NCBI GenBank assembly: GCA_033398695.1
Contig: CM065801.1
Location: forward strand, 1,798,001-1,862,000
Length of the DNA stretch: 64,000 nucleotides
Origin: Orobanche coerulescens
Lineage: Eukaryota > Streptophyta > Magnoliopsida > Lamiales > Orobanchaceae
Direction of reading: 5' to 3'
Shown one piece after another: positions 46,002 through 57,970 of the stretch (position 1 is the stretch's first letter; each line of letters begins with the position of its first letter). The position numbers and the translations under genes were made by a program. The notes under the pieces were generated by a model. That model was given only the letters and a program-made list of their open reading frames with translations. It did not search any database and was not told the origin of the DNA.

Positions 46002-48816
46002 TGTAATATCCGACTGTAATTCTTCATCCTTACTGTTGTATTGCTCAGACAAATTAAATATCATTGAATCTTGTTGCATTTAATATATGACTATAATGTC
46101 GAGATGTTACGGAATTGAGTTAGTTATCGCTGTTATACACTTTATGTTTGTTGGTTCAAAGTTAATTGAAGAGTTGCATTTTTGGACCTATTTTGGTGGT
46201 GTAGCGTACGCTACATAGTTTGATTGACGTACGTTAAGCTTGTGTCTTAACGTACGTAATTTGTTATCTGTTGCGTACTTAAGAGGGAATCAGACATCAG
46301 TTGACTTCCGCACGTGAATCTGTTATCCGTTTCCATGCACGTGAAGGGTGATTGGGCTGTCGTGTCGGTCAGAGTCAACCATATTTAGCGTACGTAATAC
46401 CCTTTTTTAGGGTACGTAAATGGCCTGTGAAATCGGGACAGTAGCCCATGTAAGTCGATTACGTACGTAACACCAACTGGTTAGCATACTTAACAGGTGT
46501 TAACGTACGCTAAATTCATTCGATAGCATACGTTAAGGCTATACAGTCTATTTAAAGACACAACCTGATTTTCATTTCTTCACAACTCCAACCCGATTTT
46601 CTCTCTATATATCCCCTCTCCTGCCTACCTAGACCGATATTAACCTTCTCCAACTTGGTTTTGAGCCTTGTAACTTGGAGTGGAGCTCATTGATTCTAAG
46701 TTTAGAAGGCGTTCTTGTGCGGGAAGTGTGTTTCTTGTAGTGTTGAGGGTTATTCTTCGTTTCTGGAGGTACTTATACAATTATCCTCTGTATTTTTCGT
46801 ATGTTAATGTTAGTAATGTAGAATACTTCACCTAGAATTAAATTAATCAAGTAAAACATGGTTATAATTGAACTTTTAACACTTCTTGATGAATATGATA
46901 AATAAGGGTTTGGATTGGATGTGTTCTTGATGTTATAGTAATAAGTAACCATGTTTATATTATCATGCTCATCTTGCTGGACGAATTAATCTCAGTAAAA
47001 CATTGATAATCAGTTAGCTTCATCATAGTTAGATTTAATCAATAGAATTGATATCATAAAGTGATTAAACACCATATTAGGTATTTAATTACCTTGGGAA
47101 GAACTTGACAAGGTTAAAGATAGGATTATGTTCTCTTGTTCAGAAATCTTAGAATTTTTAACATCATTATGGTCCAGCTTCACAAGTCTTTGAGGAATGA
47201 TAAGGATATTGATGAATACAACAATAACTTTTTATTAATCTAATGTGTTGATAACTTAAGAATGTGTTTGATCATCATGCTAGAATGGATAGTGTTTTTA
47301 AGAAGGAGATGCTGATTGTGAATGATAAAGTCGTAATAGTTTGAGTATCGAGTTCGTTATGATTAACCTTGTATAGTAGTAGATGTTGTAGAACATAAGA
47401 AATTGATTAAATCGATTTTATTGGTGAATTGAAGATGTTTTGTTCATAGAAATTACAAGAGTATTAAAGGACATTTTTGGTATAGTAATCCGATTGTGGA
47501 AGACGAACTAGATGTATTGGAACCCTTCATTAATCGGTAGGATATTCATTAGGGTGGAATGGATTATTCGGGTAGGTTGCGGGCGTCGTTTCCTACGAAT
47601 TGATATTCATATTATGTGAATATGTTATTGAATGGATTACGTTTCATTCAAGGTTGCTTGTTCGATTGAGTGTTTAACCAAGGATACCGTCCGTTTGATC
47701 ATTTGGAGAAGGACTATCTTTCGCCTACGGAGTTGAGGCAAGTTATCTTGCTTGGTTATAATGATGATTAGATTCTTGTGATGTTTATACGTTTCATGTA
47801 TATGAAATGTTTATGAATTTGTGACTCGTAATTCGATATTGTCCTTGACGTTGTTTTGTTTTTCATCATGGGATTGCATTCCCAAGTATGTCACTTTGAA
47901 TCGTTGATCTCGTTGGTCCTCGTTATCACTTCGGTGAGTTTTTTTATCCTCAATCGGATATGTGATTTGCTGAATTCATTGTCATGTTGTATCGTGACAT
48001 ATCTGGAATCATATCTGCGTGCCGATTGGTTATTGTATAGGATTTTTAGCAGGGCACTTATATAGTCATACGTGGATGTTTTTCGTATTGGACTGTGCAC
48101 ATGAGACGTAGTTCGTGAGGCTAATTAGGTACATTGTCACACGTATATTCTGGATTCCGTATACGGGGTGGACATGTACACGGACACATTTCCGGATCGG
48201 GCGTACTGTGATTTCCATCTTGAGCCATACTATTTAATCGTTCATAGTCCATGTATGATTGGATATGTTTGACGGTTTTGGGACTGATTGTTCATATGCC
48301 CGAGGGGTATGTTTAATAGTCGGTATGCTTTCCTTGAGATCTAATATATGTGAATTGTATAATATCGGAAGAATCATTTATCATGTATATCTGACCCTGT
48401 GTTATGGGCGAAATACTTGTGTTGTATTTTAGGTCGAGGCAAAGGCAAGGCACGGGAAGAGCACAGTGACAGCGAAGGGTTCGAATGATACTAGTTCGGG
48501 GGCCCTATGTCTTTTGTGTCCGGTTATTATTCAAACCGTGTAATGTTACTTTAATTCTGCTTTATTTAAATTATTGACTGGTTGTATTGATATTTGAAGT
48601 ATATTCCATCTCCATATGGTCTATACTTGTATTTCGAATCCTGTGTATCATAAGGTCGTTGGCCATACCATTAATAAACTCCTAATTGGAGTAATGACTA
48701 ATTATTGTGGTTCGGTATCACAAAGTAATACTTATTTAATCTGTATTTTGATATCGCCTGGTGGGTCCCAGTGTGGGGTCCACGACACTGTAATAGCCGC
48801 CTTTTGGGGTGTTACA
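46002..48816 (+). repeat. Solo LTR of the long-LTR family
   Basis: 2815 bp, starting TGTAATATCCGAC and ending TTTGGGGTGTTACA, with target duplication AAGAT at 45997-46001 and 48817-48821. No internal region or second LTR is present, so the element was removed by LTR-LTR recombination. It has a CGTACG array (46200-46525) just before a TATA-like CTATTTAAAGAC (about 46549). It also has blocks at 47630-47760 and 47980-48230 matching the giant LTR at 7015-7140 and 8131-8400. Confidence 0.92.
46200..46525. promoter_or_regulatory. CGTACG palindrome array in the solo LTR
   Basis: At least seven sites: TAGCGTACGCTA, GACGTACGTTAA, TTAACGTACGTAA, TTAGCGTACGTAA, TTACGTACGTAA, TTAACGTACGCTAA and TAGCATACGTTAA. 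They sit within about 320 bp upstream of the TATA-like site. Confidence 0.65.
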
Positions 48817-48869
48817 AAGATTTACGGCACTGTAATAATCTCCAAGGGTTTTGGGGTGTTATATTTTTA

Positions 48870-49682
48870 TAAATTTTAAAGGCCTAAGTTACTTCAGATT
48901 TACATTTGAAAAGAAACACAAATGACGAAGTACTTTTTGCCTCATCTAGTTTGCACAAATTTTAAGTGGCGCACATCAATATAAATTAATTCTAAAAGAG
49001 TAGTGTTCCTTTCCATTGACTGAAAAAGCAACTTAGTCAATTTTGCTTCAAACACATACTTCACACCTCTTTTTAACTTCAACATGGGTTTTTGGAATCT
49101 ATTCTAGATTAATTAATTTTTTAATTTAGGTTTATACTAACATGATCAAATCTAGAATGCCATAAATCAGAGCACTCCAACATGCCAATAGAAGAAGGAG
49201 CATTTCCATTATGATTATTATTAATAATATTCTTGCTTTCACGGGATACAAGCATAATATTTGTCTTAAATAATCTCCTATCAAGATAACCTCTAACAAG
49301 AAACATTCCAATTAAAATAAACTTTTCGGGCTCAAAGACTAGCCTAAACCAATAACTAACTAGTAAAGAGCTTGAAATAAATTCTTTCGGATGTGTGGGA
49401 CATGCAGCACATCCGTAAGGAGCAGCTCCTGTCCAGAGGTCAGTCTCAACACCATATTCCCAATCCCAACACCTGCAATCACAGAAGATACAGAGTTTGC
49501 ATGTTCAACCATATTATCAACTTGCTTGCTTTTTTCTAGCTGACCACTCGATTTGATCGGCAAGCAACGATCTTTTGCCTTGTGTTTTGGTTTGCCACAA
49601 TTATGGCAATTATCGGTAAATTTTCTAGTCTTAAAAGGTTGTTTTCCTTTCTCATGAACTTGGTCTAATTTCCTATTTTTAC
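48870..49682 (-). pseudogene. Ty1/copia gag-protease-integrase fragment
   Basis: On minus, reading leftwards from 49682: a zinc knuckle [15 protein letters not shown], the protease-region end with [15 protein letters not shown], the GAG-pre-integrase motif CSDLWHSRFDHVS, and the integrase zinc region with KRCEVCV. The frame has stops and shifts, and the knuckle spacing is one residue longer than normal. RT is absent. The element is cut on the right by the LTR at 49683, and its other end is lost. Confidence 0.8.
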
Positions 49683-50185
49683 TGTAATATCCGCATTTTT
49701 CTTTTCTGGTATTTTTCATTTTTTACGTATTTCTTGCTTTTTGTGGCTTGCTTGTAATCGTATTGGTATTTCGAGAATACTTATTTCTGGACTTTTTGTC
49801 ATCTGAGCTTGTTTCGGACTTGTTTTACTCAATTCCGCGTTTATTGTTTTTTCCGTTGTTAATTGGTCCGATTCTCATAATCGTTGTTCGGAAATGCCGT
49901 TTCGGGGTTGCCGCAGATCCATCCCATGTTATTATGCATGTTGTGATCTTTTGTTTGGTGTTTCGATCATGTATCGTGTATTTCGGATATTTTGGGTCAT
50001 TTTGTAATTTCCCAAAGTTATGGAGTAATTACGTTGTTGTTGTTGTTGTCCGAACCTTCGGGTAGTCGGAAATATGTTTTCTTTTGGCACATAGGTTCGT
50101 CGTCTCGAACTCCAGATATTAGTATCTTCATGTTTTGGTTCGCGTTTGGATTTCCGGTTCATTTCTTCATGTTCTGGGAGGACAT

Positions 50186-50490
50186 AACGTACGTTACGGG
50201 CGATGCTTAACGTATGTTACGTGTTACGCTTAACGTACGCAACTTCATTGTTGTTACGTACGTAACGGTGCTTAGAAAATTGGGCAGTGGGTTTTTCCAG
50301 CCCCTTGCGTACGCTACGAGTTTGATGTTGCGTGCGTTAGCGTAGATCATTACGTACATAAGCGCCTTCTCTGCGTAATGGCCTTGGTATTCTTGGTCAA
50401 TAGGTTCTGCCCATGCATTACGTATGTAAGTCTGGAGGGCTTACGTACGTTAATCAGCTAACGTACGTTAGCTATCTGAGGCTAACGTAA
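50186..50490. promoter_or_regulatory. CGTACG palindrome array in the 49683 LTR
   Basis: About eleven sites of the type TAACGTACGTTA, TTACGTACGTAA, TGCGTACGCTA and TTACGTATGTAA within 305 bp. They end just before the TATA-like TTTATATACCC. This is the densest array in the window. Confidence 0.7.
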
Positions 50491-50859
50491 GTAATCGGGC
50501 CTGGGTTTATATACCCAGGAGTTGACCGATTTCGGCCATTTTTCATCCTTTCTTCCTCCTCTCCGATCCTGGGCGATTCTTGGGCAATTTTCGAGCGATT
50601 CAAAGGCTTGCAACTCCTAGCCATCATCTTCCTTGAGTTCTTGGTGTAGATTAACAACACCAACACTTATTCTTCGTCTTCGATTCGAGGTAATTTCCTA
50701 GACCTCTATCTTGGAAAATTTGGGGGGTTTTGAGTTTTTGTAATCCGATTTGTTCTGTATTGTTGATTCATCCAGGATGTATATGATTAATCTCGGTGGT
50801 ATTCTTGTTTTACCTACGAGTTCATGGTAAGTTTTGTGATATTTGTGAAATCGAGAGGG

Positions 50860-52049
50860 TGTTGTGTCACGATTTATTCATCCCGACAGGCGATCGACTA
50901 TAAGGCCGAGCGACCAAGTCAACTCCAGTCAAACGCTGACTAGCTCGCCAAGTCGAAGATATCAAACCACCATCAGGTACCTGGCGATCGACTCCCAGGG
51001 CGATCGCCCTTTGGCAGCTGGCGATCTGCTCTACTAACCGGCTAAGGGCAATCGACCTGCGCCCCGAGCAGAGATGATCGCCCGTCTAAGTCATCGAGGA
51101 CTGGATCTCAGAAAAGCACCCACGTGCAGATCCATAAAAGGCGCTGACAAGATCTTTTGCTGACAGACAAGACATGTGACCACAGCCTGTCACCTACCCC
51201 ACCTACCGGCGTGTGCGCCGAAAGTTGTCAGTAGGGCCGCATGTGACTAACTCAGGACGCGTGTAAGCTCCCCATTGGACCGAGTAGTTGACTACCAACA
51301 ACTCCTGCAGACTTTGAGGGGACAGGCCCATGTGCTAAAAGACGATCGCCCGATTATTATATTGCAGTAAAGGCGATCGCCCGGCGTATCCAAGCCCTAT
51401 AAATAGAGAACCTCCTCCTACTGGAAAAAGATTCTCGGTTCAGAACTCATCCACTACGGTCCGGAATTCATTTGACTTACGTCCGAAATACATTCCACCA
51501 AAAGTTCACGTTCTCTCACATTCCGATACATCCACGGAAATACTGAAGAACACACATATCATCAAGCTCCCGGCTATCTCACCGGAATCCATCTCAGGAC
51601 TTCTCTCTCCAAATCTCTCGTCCAGTAGACGATCGGCAGAAGCAGCAAGCCTCCACTAGACAGATTCCAAGGGATTCATAAGCCCAGAAGCCCAAACATC
51701 CAGCAAAATACTCGCCGTGAGAGGCGGTCGATCTCTCACCGCCGCGACTGTTCATCACCTTTGTTACAAGAACTCACAGAGCATCAAATCTGGTTCTTCC
51801 GGCAATCTACACGCTCACTAGCTAAGATAACAAGAAACTTTACACTCATTGTAATTGTATTCTTACATTAGTACTTGTATCCCTGAATATCGGTATTAAT
51901 AATATCTCGCGAGAGCATTCAAGCCCGGGACTAACAACCCCGGCAAATCTTGTGTTATTTATCTTTCTCACGGAAGTGCTCTTGCATTTGTTTGCTATCC
52001 CATCCATTCCAGCAATATCTATCTCCGGATAATATTTTGGGTAGCAACA
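50860..52049 (+). repeat. 5' LTR of the non-autonomous Tat element
   Basis: 1190 bp. TATA box CTATAAATAG at 51397-51406. It differs from the 3' LTR at about twenty places, nearly all small indels or replacements around CAG, CTG or CCGG. Confidence 0.93.
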
Positions 52050-52051
52050 AT

Positions 52052-52069
52052 TGGCGCTAGAGGAAGGGG
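52052..52069 (+). other. Primer-binding site of the non-autonomous Tat element
   Basis: TGGCGCTAGAGGAAGGGG begins two bases after the 5' LTR, almost the same as that of Tat element 1. Confidence 0.85.
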
Positions 52070-52300
52070 CATCTAACCCTCATATTTTTATTTCTACCGT
52101 CCCGAAGAACACTCACTTTGTTCTGGGGCATATACTTGAAGTGACACTCACTGCGCTTGAGAAAACCTTGAGAATCATGACATCCGCGGTACATCGAAGC
52201 AAGTTGCTCTCCGAACCACGGACACCATTTCCCGGCTCGGTCAACCAACCCGGCGGCGGGAAGCGCGGCAACGCGAGACTCTCGATCCCGCATCCGAGAG

Positions 52301-53674
52301 ATGGCCCCAACCTCTCACTCGATCGGTTCCAAACCGAGGAATGATCGAGGAGGCTATGGCCATCTGGAGGAGCGACGGAGAGCATGCGCGCCCGCGATAA
52401 CTCCTCGATCATCCGCCGCATGGGAAAACGGAAATTCAATGGGCTACCGAACGAGCGATCGTCAAAAGCCCCAATTCGCGAGGAAAGGCTCTCGCACGGC
52501 CGGACGGATCCATATTCGATCGCTTGGGACGCGACCCATCCCGGGCCAAGGGCACTCTGTTTCCAACCTTGAGAAGACGGAATCCGAATCCGTCACGGGA
52601 GTTCGGCCTACTCACCTCACGGCCAACGCATGTCGGCCATCCGACTCCGCCCGATCGCGGGGACTCGGTACTCAATCGCCTCGGATCCGCTCCGATCGCC
52701 GAGCCGCTAATCGGAGCCACGGCGATGGCCGCCATGCAACGCGTCGGCTCGGCGAGATGAGAGCACTCTTGGACACGGGCAAGCACCGGCAAGAAGATCG
52801 CCGGCCGACCGAGCCACTCGCGGTCCACATCGAGCTTGCCCCCATACAACCAACGATCGCTCCTCCTAAAACACCTCTGTATAAGGGGAGATCGGACCAG
52901 AAACCCACCGAGTAAATTCCGAATTTACATGGTGGGTGTGGGGCATCGATGCAACCAAGTGCCGGATCTTCCGGCGACATTGGCGGTGGCCCATAAGTGG
53001 TACGTCTCACTACCACCACGATCGGTCACCTCTTTTAAGAAATGGCGGATGACTTCACGTCATACTTCGCCCGGCAAGGTCGCCAGACCAGAAGGCCCCA
53101 GCGCATGATAAAAATCAAGCGGGGAAGGACGAAACAGCGCAGATTACATCGGCCGGGTAGACGAAATCATCCTCACCGGCGAACCCGTCGGTGATGAGCT
53201 CGCTCTCTATTCGGTCATGGGGATTCCACGGTCACTCTCCCATGTTCGGACACCTCTCCAAGGATATCCCCAACTTACACGATCTTCCGCGCTAAAGCTG
53301 CCAACTTCCTGGCCAGGCAAAGGCTACTCACCCTCCGCATAGACGAGGAAACGCCACCTCTTGCCCAGAAGATAGCGATCGCCAAAGCAAAGAAGGCGAT
53401 CGCCAAGACACCCGGAGATCTCAAGGCTTTCGAGGACATGGAAGCCCATCTCCTCCATACGTTCAACAGAACTCCGGCACATATTTTCTATGCCATCAAG
53501 GGGCACGAAGAGCTCAAAAAGCCAAAGGCGATAAGGGACCACGGTCACCTGGACAACAATCAATATTGTGCCTACCACAAGAGTCCCGGCCACAACACCG
53601 ACAATTGCCGCGACCTCCTCAAACAGCTCTGGAGACTGTTCGAGGAGGGCAAGTTGGACAGCTTATTGGTTTAG
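52301..53674 (+). pseudogene. Gag of the non-autonomous Tat element (multiple frameshifts)
   Basis: An open N-terminal frame (52301-52915) is rich in Arg/Ser. Fragments of the gag core follow in shifting frames: PLYKGRSD, FPATLAVA, then HKWYVSLPPRSVTSF and MADDFTSYFARQGR. Next come a helical region (PLAQKIAIAKAKKAI, DMEAHLLHTFNRTP) and the Tat-type gag motif CAYHKSPGHNTDNC with LFEEGKLD. Gag forms the particle. The core needs at least three frame changes, so no full protein is possible as written. Confidence 0.75.
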
Positions 53675-54897
53675 CCGAAGCCCCCGCCTATCTCTATAGA
53701 CGATCGTCCGAGTCGAACGCAAAACAGGCTGGGAAGCTCATACGAGCCGACCCCTGGATCAACCTCGGCGACCGTCTCTATATGCTTCAATCAAGAGAAG
53801 GAGACCACGGAAGTCATCCCGATCTCCCTCCTTATTTAAGAAACCGGAGGACTCGATCGCCATCTGCAGTTCACCGTCTAACACGATGGACTAAGGCACG
53901 AGATCGCCTCCCCCGCACAACGTACACCGTCGAAGGTCGGCATCTACATGACGATCCAAGGTGGAAGAGTGCAGCCATGGTCCTGGTGGTCGATAACTCC
54001 GACTGCTTAGGCCATGCAAGGTCCCTTTAGGCCAAGATCGCCCGCCCTTCGTTTAAATACGAGGCCGGCGTAGTCTGAGGGCCCTCCAAAACAAATCAGT
54101 GGACACGATCGCTCGCCCTCAAAGGTTCATCATCTAACATGGTGAGCCCGGACAACGCGACGTGCCACAACCCCGTCTCAACGTACACCGTCGAGGTCGG
54201 CCATCTCCATGGCTGGCCGAGGTGGAAGCAGAGCTAATAAGCCGCGGGCGTGGAGTTGATTCATCCGACGCTGCCCCGCGCAAGGACTCCTCTATACCGA
54301 GACCGCACGCCCTTCGTTTAAATACGAGGCGGCGCGGCTAACGGAGGACCCTCATAATAAAGTGAGTCGCGAGACACTCAATGTCTTCGCGCATCAAGAC
54401 ATGATCAAGGAGTCGGTCCATCGAACTCCGCGATCGTGCACGGTTCCTCAAGATGGACGACCGTCCCCGAGGATTCGACAAAGTTAAAGACCGCTCACTC
54501 AAGGAATTATTTTCATCCCCTTACTTCCACTAAGTGAATAAAAACAAGGGGCAAGAAGAGTGCGGACTACCTACACGACGATCGTCGCTATTCAACCACA
54601 TACGGAGATCGTCATTTTTTCAGATGTAGTGCAGCGATCGAATATGTTGTAAAAAGTTATCGTTATGAGTTTATCAATTCATTTGGAACTACCCTCGCAA
54701 CGATCTCTCCTCACACATTTGTACAAAGTCAAACAAAGACTTAAAAATAACCATTCATTCAAGTGATAAGTCAGAAAGACAAATGCTCATTTCATTACTT
54801 GAAAAAATAGAGTACACGATCGCCCGAAGGCCTAAGTGCTACAAAAAGAAAACTACAAAGCTATAAGTAAGCTAAAAGCGTCAAATAAGGAAGCGCC
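53675..54897 (+). other. Region where pol would be expected in the non-autonomous Tat element
   Basis: 1.2 kb between gag and the 3' end of the antisense gene. It has no protease DSG, RT YVDD or integrase motif. Two diverged copies of a block of about 200-230 bp (around 53900-54060 and 54160-54340) share ACGTACACCGTCGA, GCATCT or GCCATCT, and CCCTTCGTTTAAATACGAGG. Confidence 0.65.
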
Positions 54898-57470
54898 TCA
54901 GGCCCCTGCCGGGCCTTCACCATCAGCATTTGGCGCGGTCCCCTCATCTTCCGGAGCATCGGGATGAGCAAGACTGTCCGGAGACGGATACCAGCTCAAA
55001 TCCACACCGATGTCCGCCAGGTCCAAGATCGGCAAGGAGAAAGCCGAATTGAGAGGATGCTCCAATGCATATGACTTGAACTTCTCGGCAAGAGGACCGA
55101 CCTCCAAGCCTCCCTTCTTAGCCGCTCGGATCGAGTCGGCGAACGCCAAATAATAGGCGAACTCGCTGACATACTCCAAGTTTTGGAAGGGATCGGCCTT
55201 GGTCGCCTCAACCTCTCCTCTCATCTCGGCCATCGCCTGCTGCGATCCCTGGAGCTCGGCCTCCCTCGCAGCAACCTTCTCTTTCGCCTCCGCCAGCTCG
55301 CTGGTCAGCCGAGCGATCGTCACCTTCTGGCGATCGGCCTCCTCCTCAAGAACATTCTCGCTGGACGGCACTCTGCATCTGGTCCCAAACCGGCCGACCG
55401 CCATTCGGAATTTCTCAGTCTCCTTCTTCTCCAGCTCAAGCTCATGGCTCGCCCGCTTGGCCGCCTCCAAGGAGTCCTTCTCCATCGCTGCGATCTTGTC
55501 AGCAAACTCGGCGTTCTCTTTCCGAGCCGCCTCAAGATCCTCCTGAAGGCGAATAGTGGAGGGCCGCCTCAAACTCTGGCGGCACTGGACGGCCATGGTC
55601 GCCGTCGAAGAGAAAGGGCGACAACGGATCCATCGAACTCGGCGATCGCAGTGGGCGATCGCATCCAGTCGATTGTCCACGCCTTCGGCAAAGCGGTACC
55701 TTGCTCACATAGGGAGGAATGTCGCAGAATGGCGAGGAGATTGACGCCAAGAAATCCACGACCATCGGTGGACAAGACGGTCTGCGCGACGGATCTGCAC
55801 CAAAACACCAAGGTTAATACAACTCCTACGCAGATGTAATTGTCAACACGTAAATGCTATCTACCTCTCGGCCTTCTCGGGATCCCGACCGAAACGGTTT
55901 CCCTCGAGGAGTTTCCGCATCCGCGATCGCCGTCTCCGCGAAAAGCCGCAGAGGGCGCTCGCGCTCCGAGCAACGATGGTGATCGGAGGCGCGCGATCGG
56001 CCCTTCATCGCCGGGCAGAAACGAAGTTTCTTGCGGCCTCGGCCTCTTGCGGTCGCCCAAGCCCCTCCTCCGATTTCCTCCTCAACCTCGACTGCGCTAC
56101 GCGAGGCTCCGGCCCGCACGAGGCTCCGCCTCCGGAACTATAGGCAATGCGACGGGTGGAACCCGAGTCGACCTCTTCGCGTGAAGACGGCCAGACTCCC
56201 GGGTTCGACATAGCGATCTCACGAGGCTCCAAAAGCGAGGAAACGAACCTCTGCGCTAAAGACGATCGACTAACGGTTAGACACTATCTTCAAATAAGGC
56301 GATCGCTAGAAATTGAAGGTCGCATAAAGTCATACTGCACCGCGAGATGTCTCGGGAAGCGGAATAGTCGAGCCGACAACCGACTCTCCTTGTTGATCCG
56401 AGTGGCGTCTAGGTCGTCGTCCGACAAGCTCCTAATTCGCTCCCAAACAACGAGAAAGTCGAAGCGGCTCCTCGATCACGGGATATGAAAGCCTTGCAAA
56501 AGCAATCAAATTAGATCAGTCCAAAACGCATCCAAACGAAGGGAGAGTCTAAACCCTTACCGGGATTTCTCTCCCGAAATTCAGTGGGGATCTCCAGTTC
56601 GCCTGTGGGGTTGTCGCTCGCCGAAGCTCTCCACTTGCCAGCGACCCAGAACCACTTCGTCTGATCGCCCCGTATCTTATTCGGAACTCCATGAATCACC
56701 CGGCCAGATCGGCCTTGAATATGGTAACCGCCGACCAACCCTCTATGAGCCGTCAGTTTAAACAAATGGTTCATCTCCAACGGCGACGGGAGACGGTACA
56801 GGCGGTGACCGCCGAATAGGGTGAAAGTGCATATGATTTGGAGCCAGGCGTTCGGCGTCAGCTGAAGTGGCGCCACATTCCAAGCGGCCAACAGATGGGA
56901 GACCGCAAAGGACAGAGGGAAGCGCAAACCGGCCTCCATAACGGCCTCACTCACTGCGACCATACCCATCGGAGGCTGGTCGGCTCGTTCATTCTCCGCG
57001 GGCGCGAACATGTCCACATCTGAAGGAACATGGAATCTTGTCCTCCAGACGGCCAGATCTCTCCTGGACGTCGAGCTCCGTATTTGGCCGAGCGACCACA
57101 ACGATTGCCGCGGCACGATATCGCGACCGCTTGGGGAGCACATAGGGATAAGCGACCAATATCCTCGAAATCGAATCGCGAGTAGGACCGCCAATCTATC
57201 CATTATTTCAAGAAAGGCCCTATAGGCCGTCCAAAATCACTATGTTGCTCCCAAGAAGCTCCGATCGCGGATCTCTCTCGATCTGCGATCGTCTCTCCTC
57301 AGCCAGACTCCTAGCAACATCGGCCTCATTGAACAAAGCCTCAACTTCAGCCGGTCGATTCCGGCTCAATGGCCACTGCCTCCGGGTGGAAGACGGAAGA
57401 AGTTTCTCCTGGGCACCGATGTCCGGCGGCGAACTAGTTCCCACTCCAAACGACGATGAGGTTCCGCCAT
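54898..57470 (-). pseudogene. Antisense gene (Transposase_28-like plus coiled coil) of the non-autonomous Tat element
   Basis: Runs opposite to gag. An ATG at 57470 follows a TATA box. The domain part (57203-56511) has FHVPSDVDMFAPA, EAGLRFPLSFAV and LTPNAWLQIICTF, matching by motif the antisense gene at 1254-3467. A splice donor (CCCG/GTAAGGG) lies at about 56554-56561. The distal part (55680-54898) is a long coiled coil (LEAARKENAEFADKIAAMEKD, LTSELAEAKEKVAAREAEL) and ends in an acidic tail. Frameshifts separate the parts, and 55840-56510 has no clear coding sequence. The function is unknown in this family. Confidence 0.75.
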
Positions 57471-57615
57471 TTTCGAGTTAGAAAGGAAGAGAAGGATTTT
57501 TCTTACCCTAAAGTGAAATCGATCGACGATCGGCGCTTAGATCTTCGTAAAATTCGGCACAGGACCTTCTTTCTCCAATGCGCGTACGCGTGAGTAAGAT
57601 CGCAGCCCCGTGCCC

Positions 57616-57626
57616 CCTTTTATAGG
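57616..57626 (-). promoter_or_regulatory. TATA box of the second antisense gene
   Basis: Minus-strand CCTATAAAAGG lies about 145-155 bp upstream of the ATG at 57470. This is the same arrangement as in Tat element 1 (TATA at 1094, ATG at 1254). Confidence 0.65.
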
Positions 57627-57970
57627 AGAAAGCGGGGACCCGATTGCAATAAAGGAAAACCTCGGGTCGGATCTCAAACGGCGCACGGTTGACCCCCTCG
57701 AGACCAGCGTCGCGCGTCTTTTCGAGGATGCGTCCCGAGGAGTCATTAATGACCGTTGGCATCCTCCATAGGAGCCCGACACGTGCGAGGAGACTTTTCA
57801 ACGCCCGTTGTTTTTTCCGTGATTCGGCCAACCAGTGTCGCCCAAATCCAGAGTATATCACCAAAGACGATCGCGGTTCCATTAAACACGAAGTCGCTCG
57901 TCAATAGTTCGGTGATCGCTAAGAGAGCCACCCCACCCCACGTTTCCAACGTATGAGCGAGCGGGGCAAT

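Larger units (their letters stand above)
45980..48862 (+). repeat. Old LTR tail split by the solo LTR
   Basis: Left piece to 46001 (AAATCCTAGGGTAAGAT) and right piece 48817-48862 (TTACGGCACTGTAATAATC to GGGGTGTTATA). Joined, they align with the tail of the long LTRs (for example 14985-15043: GTCCACGGCACTGTAATAAC to GGGGTGTTACA). The solo LTR therefore landed in the tail of an older relative. Confidence 0.65.

Noticed and set aside
52436..52849. Minus-strand frame opposite gag
   Set aside because: GC-rich shadow of the plus gag frame; no domain.
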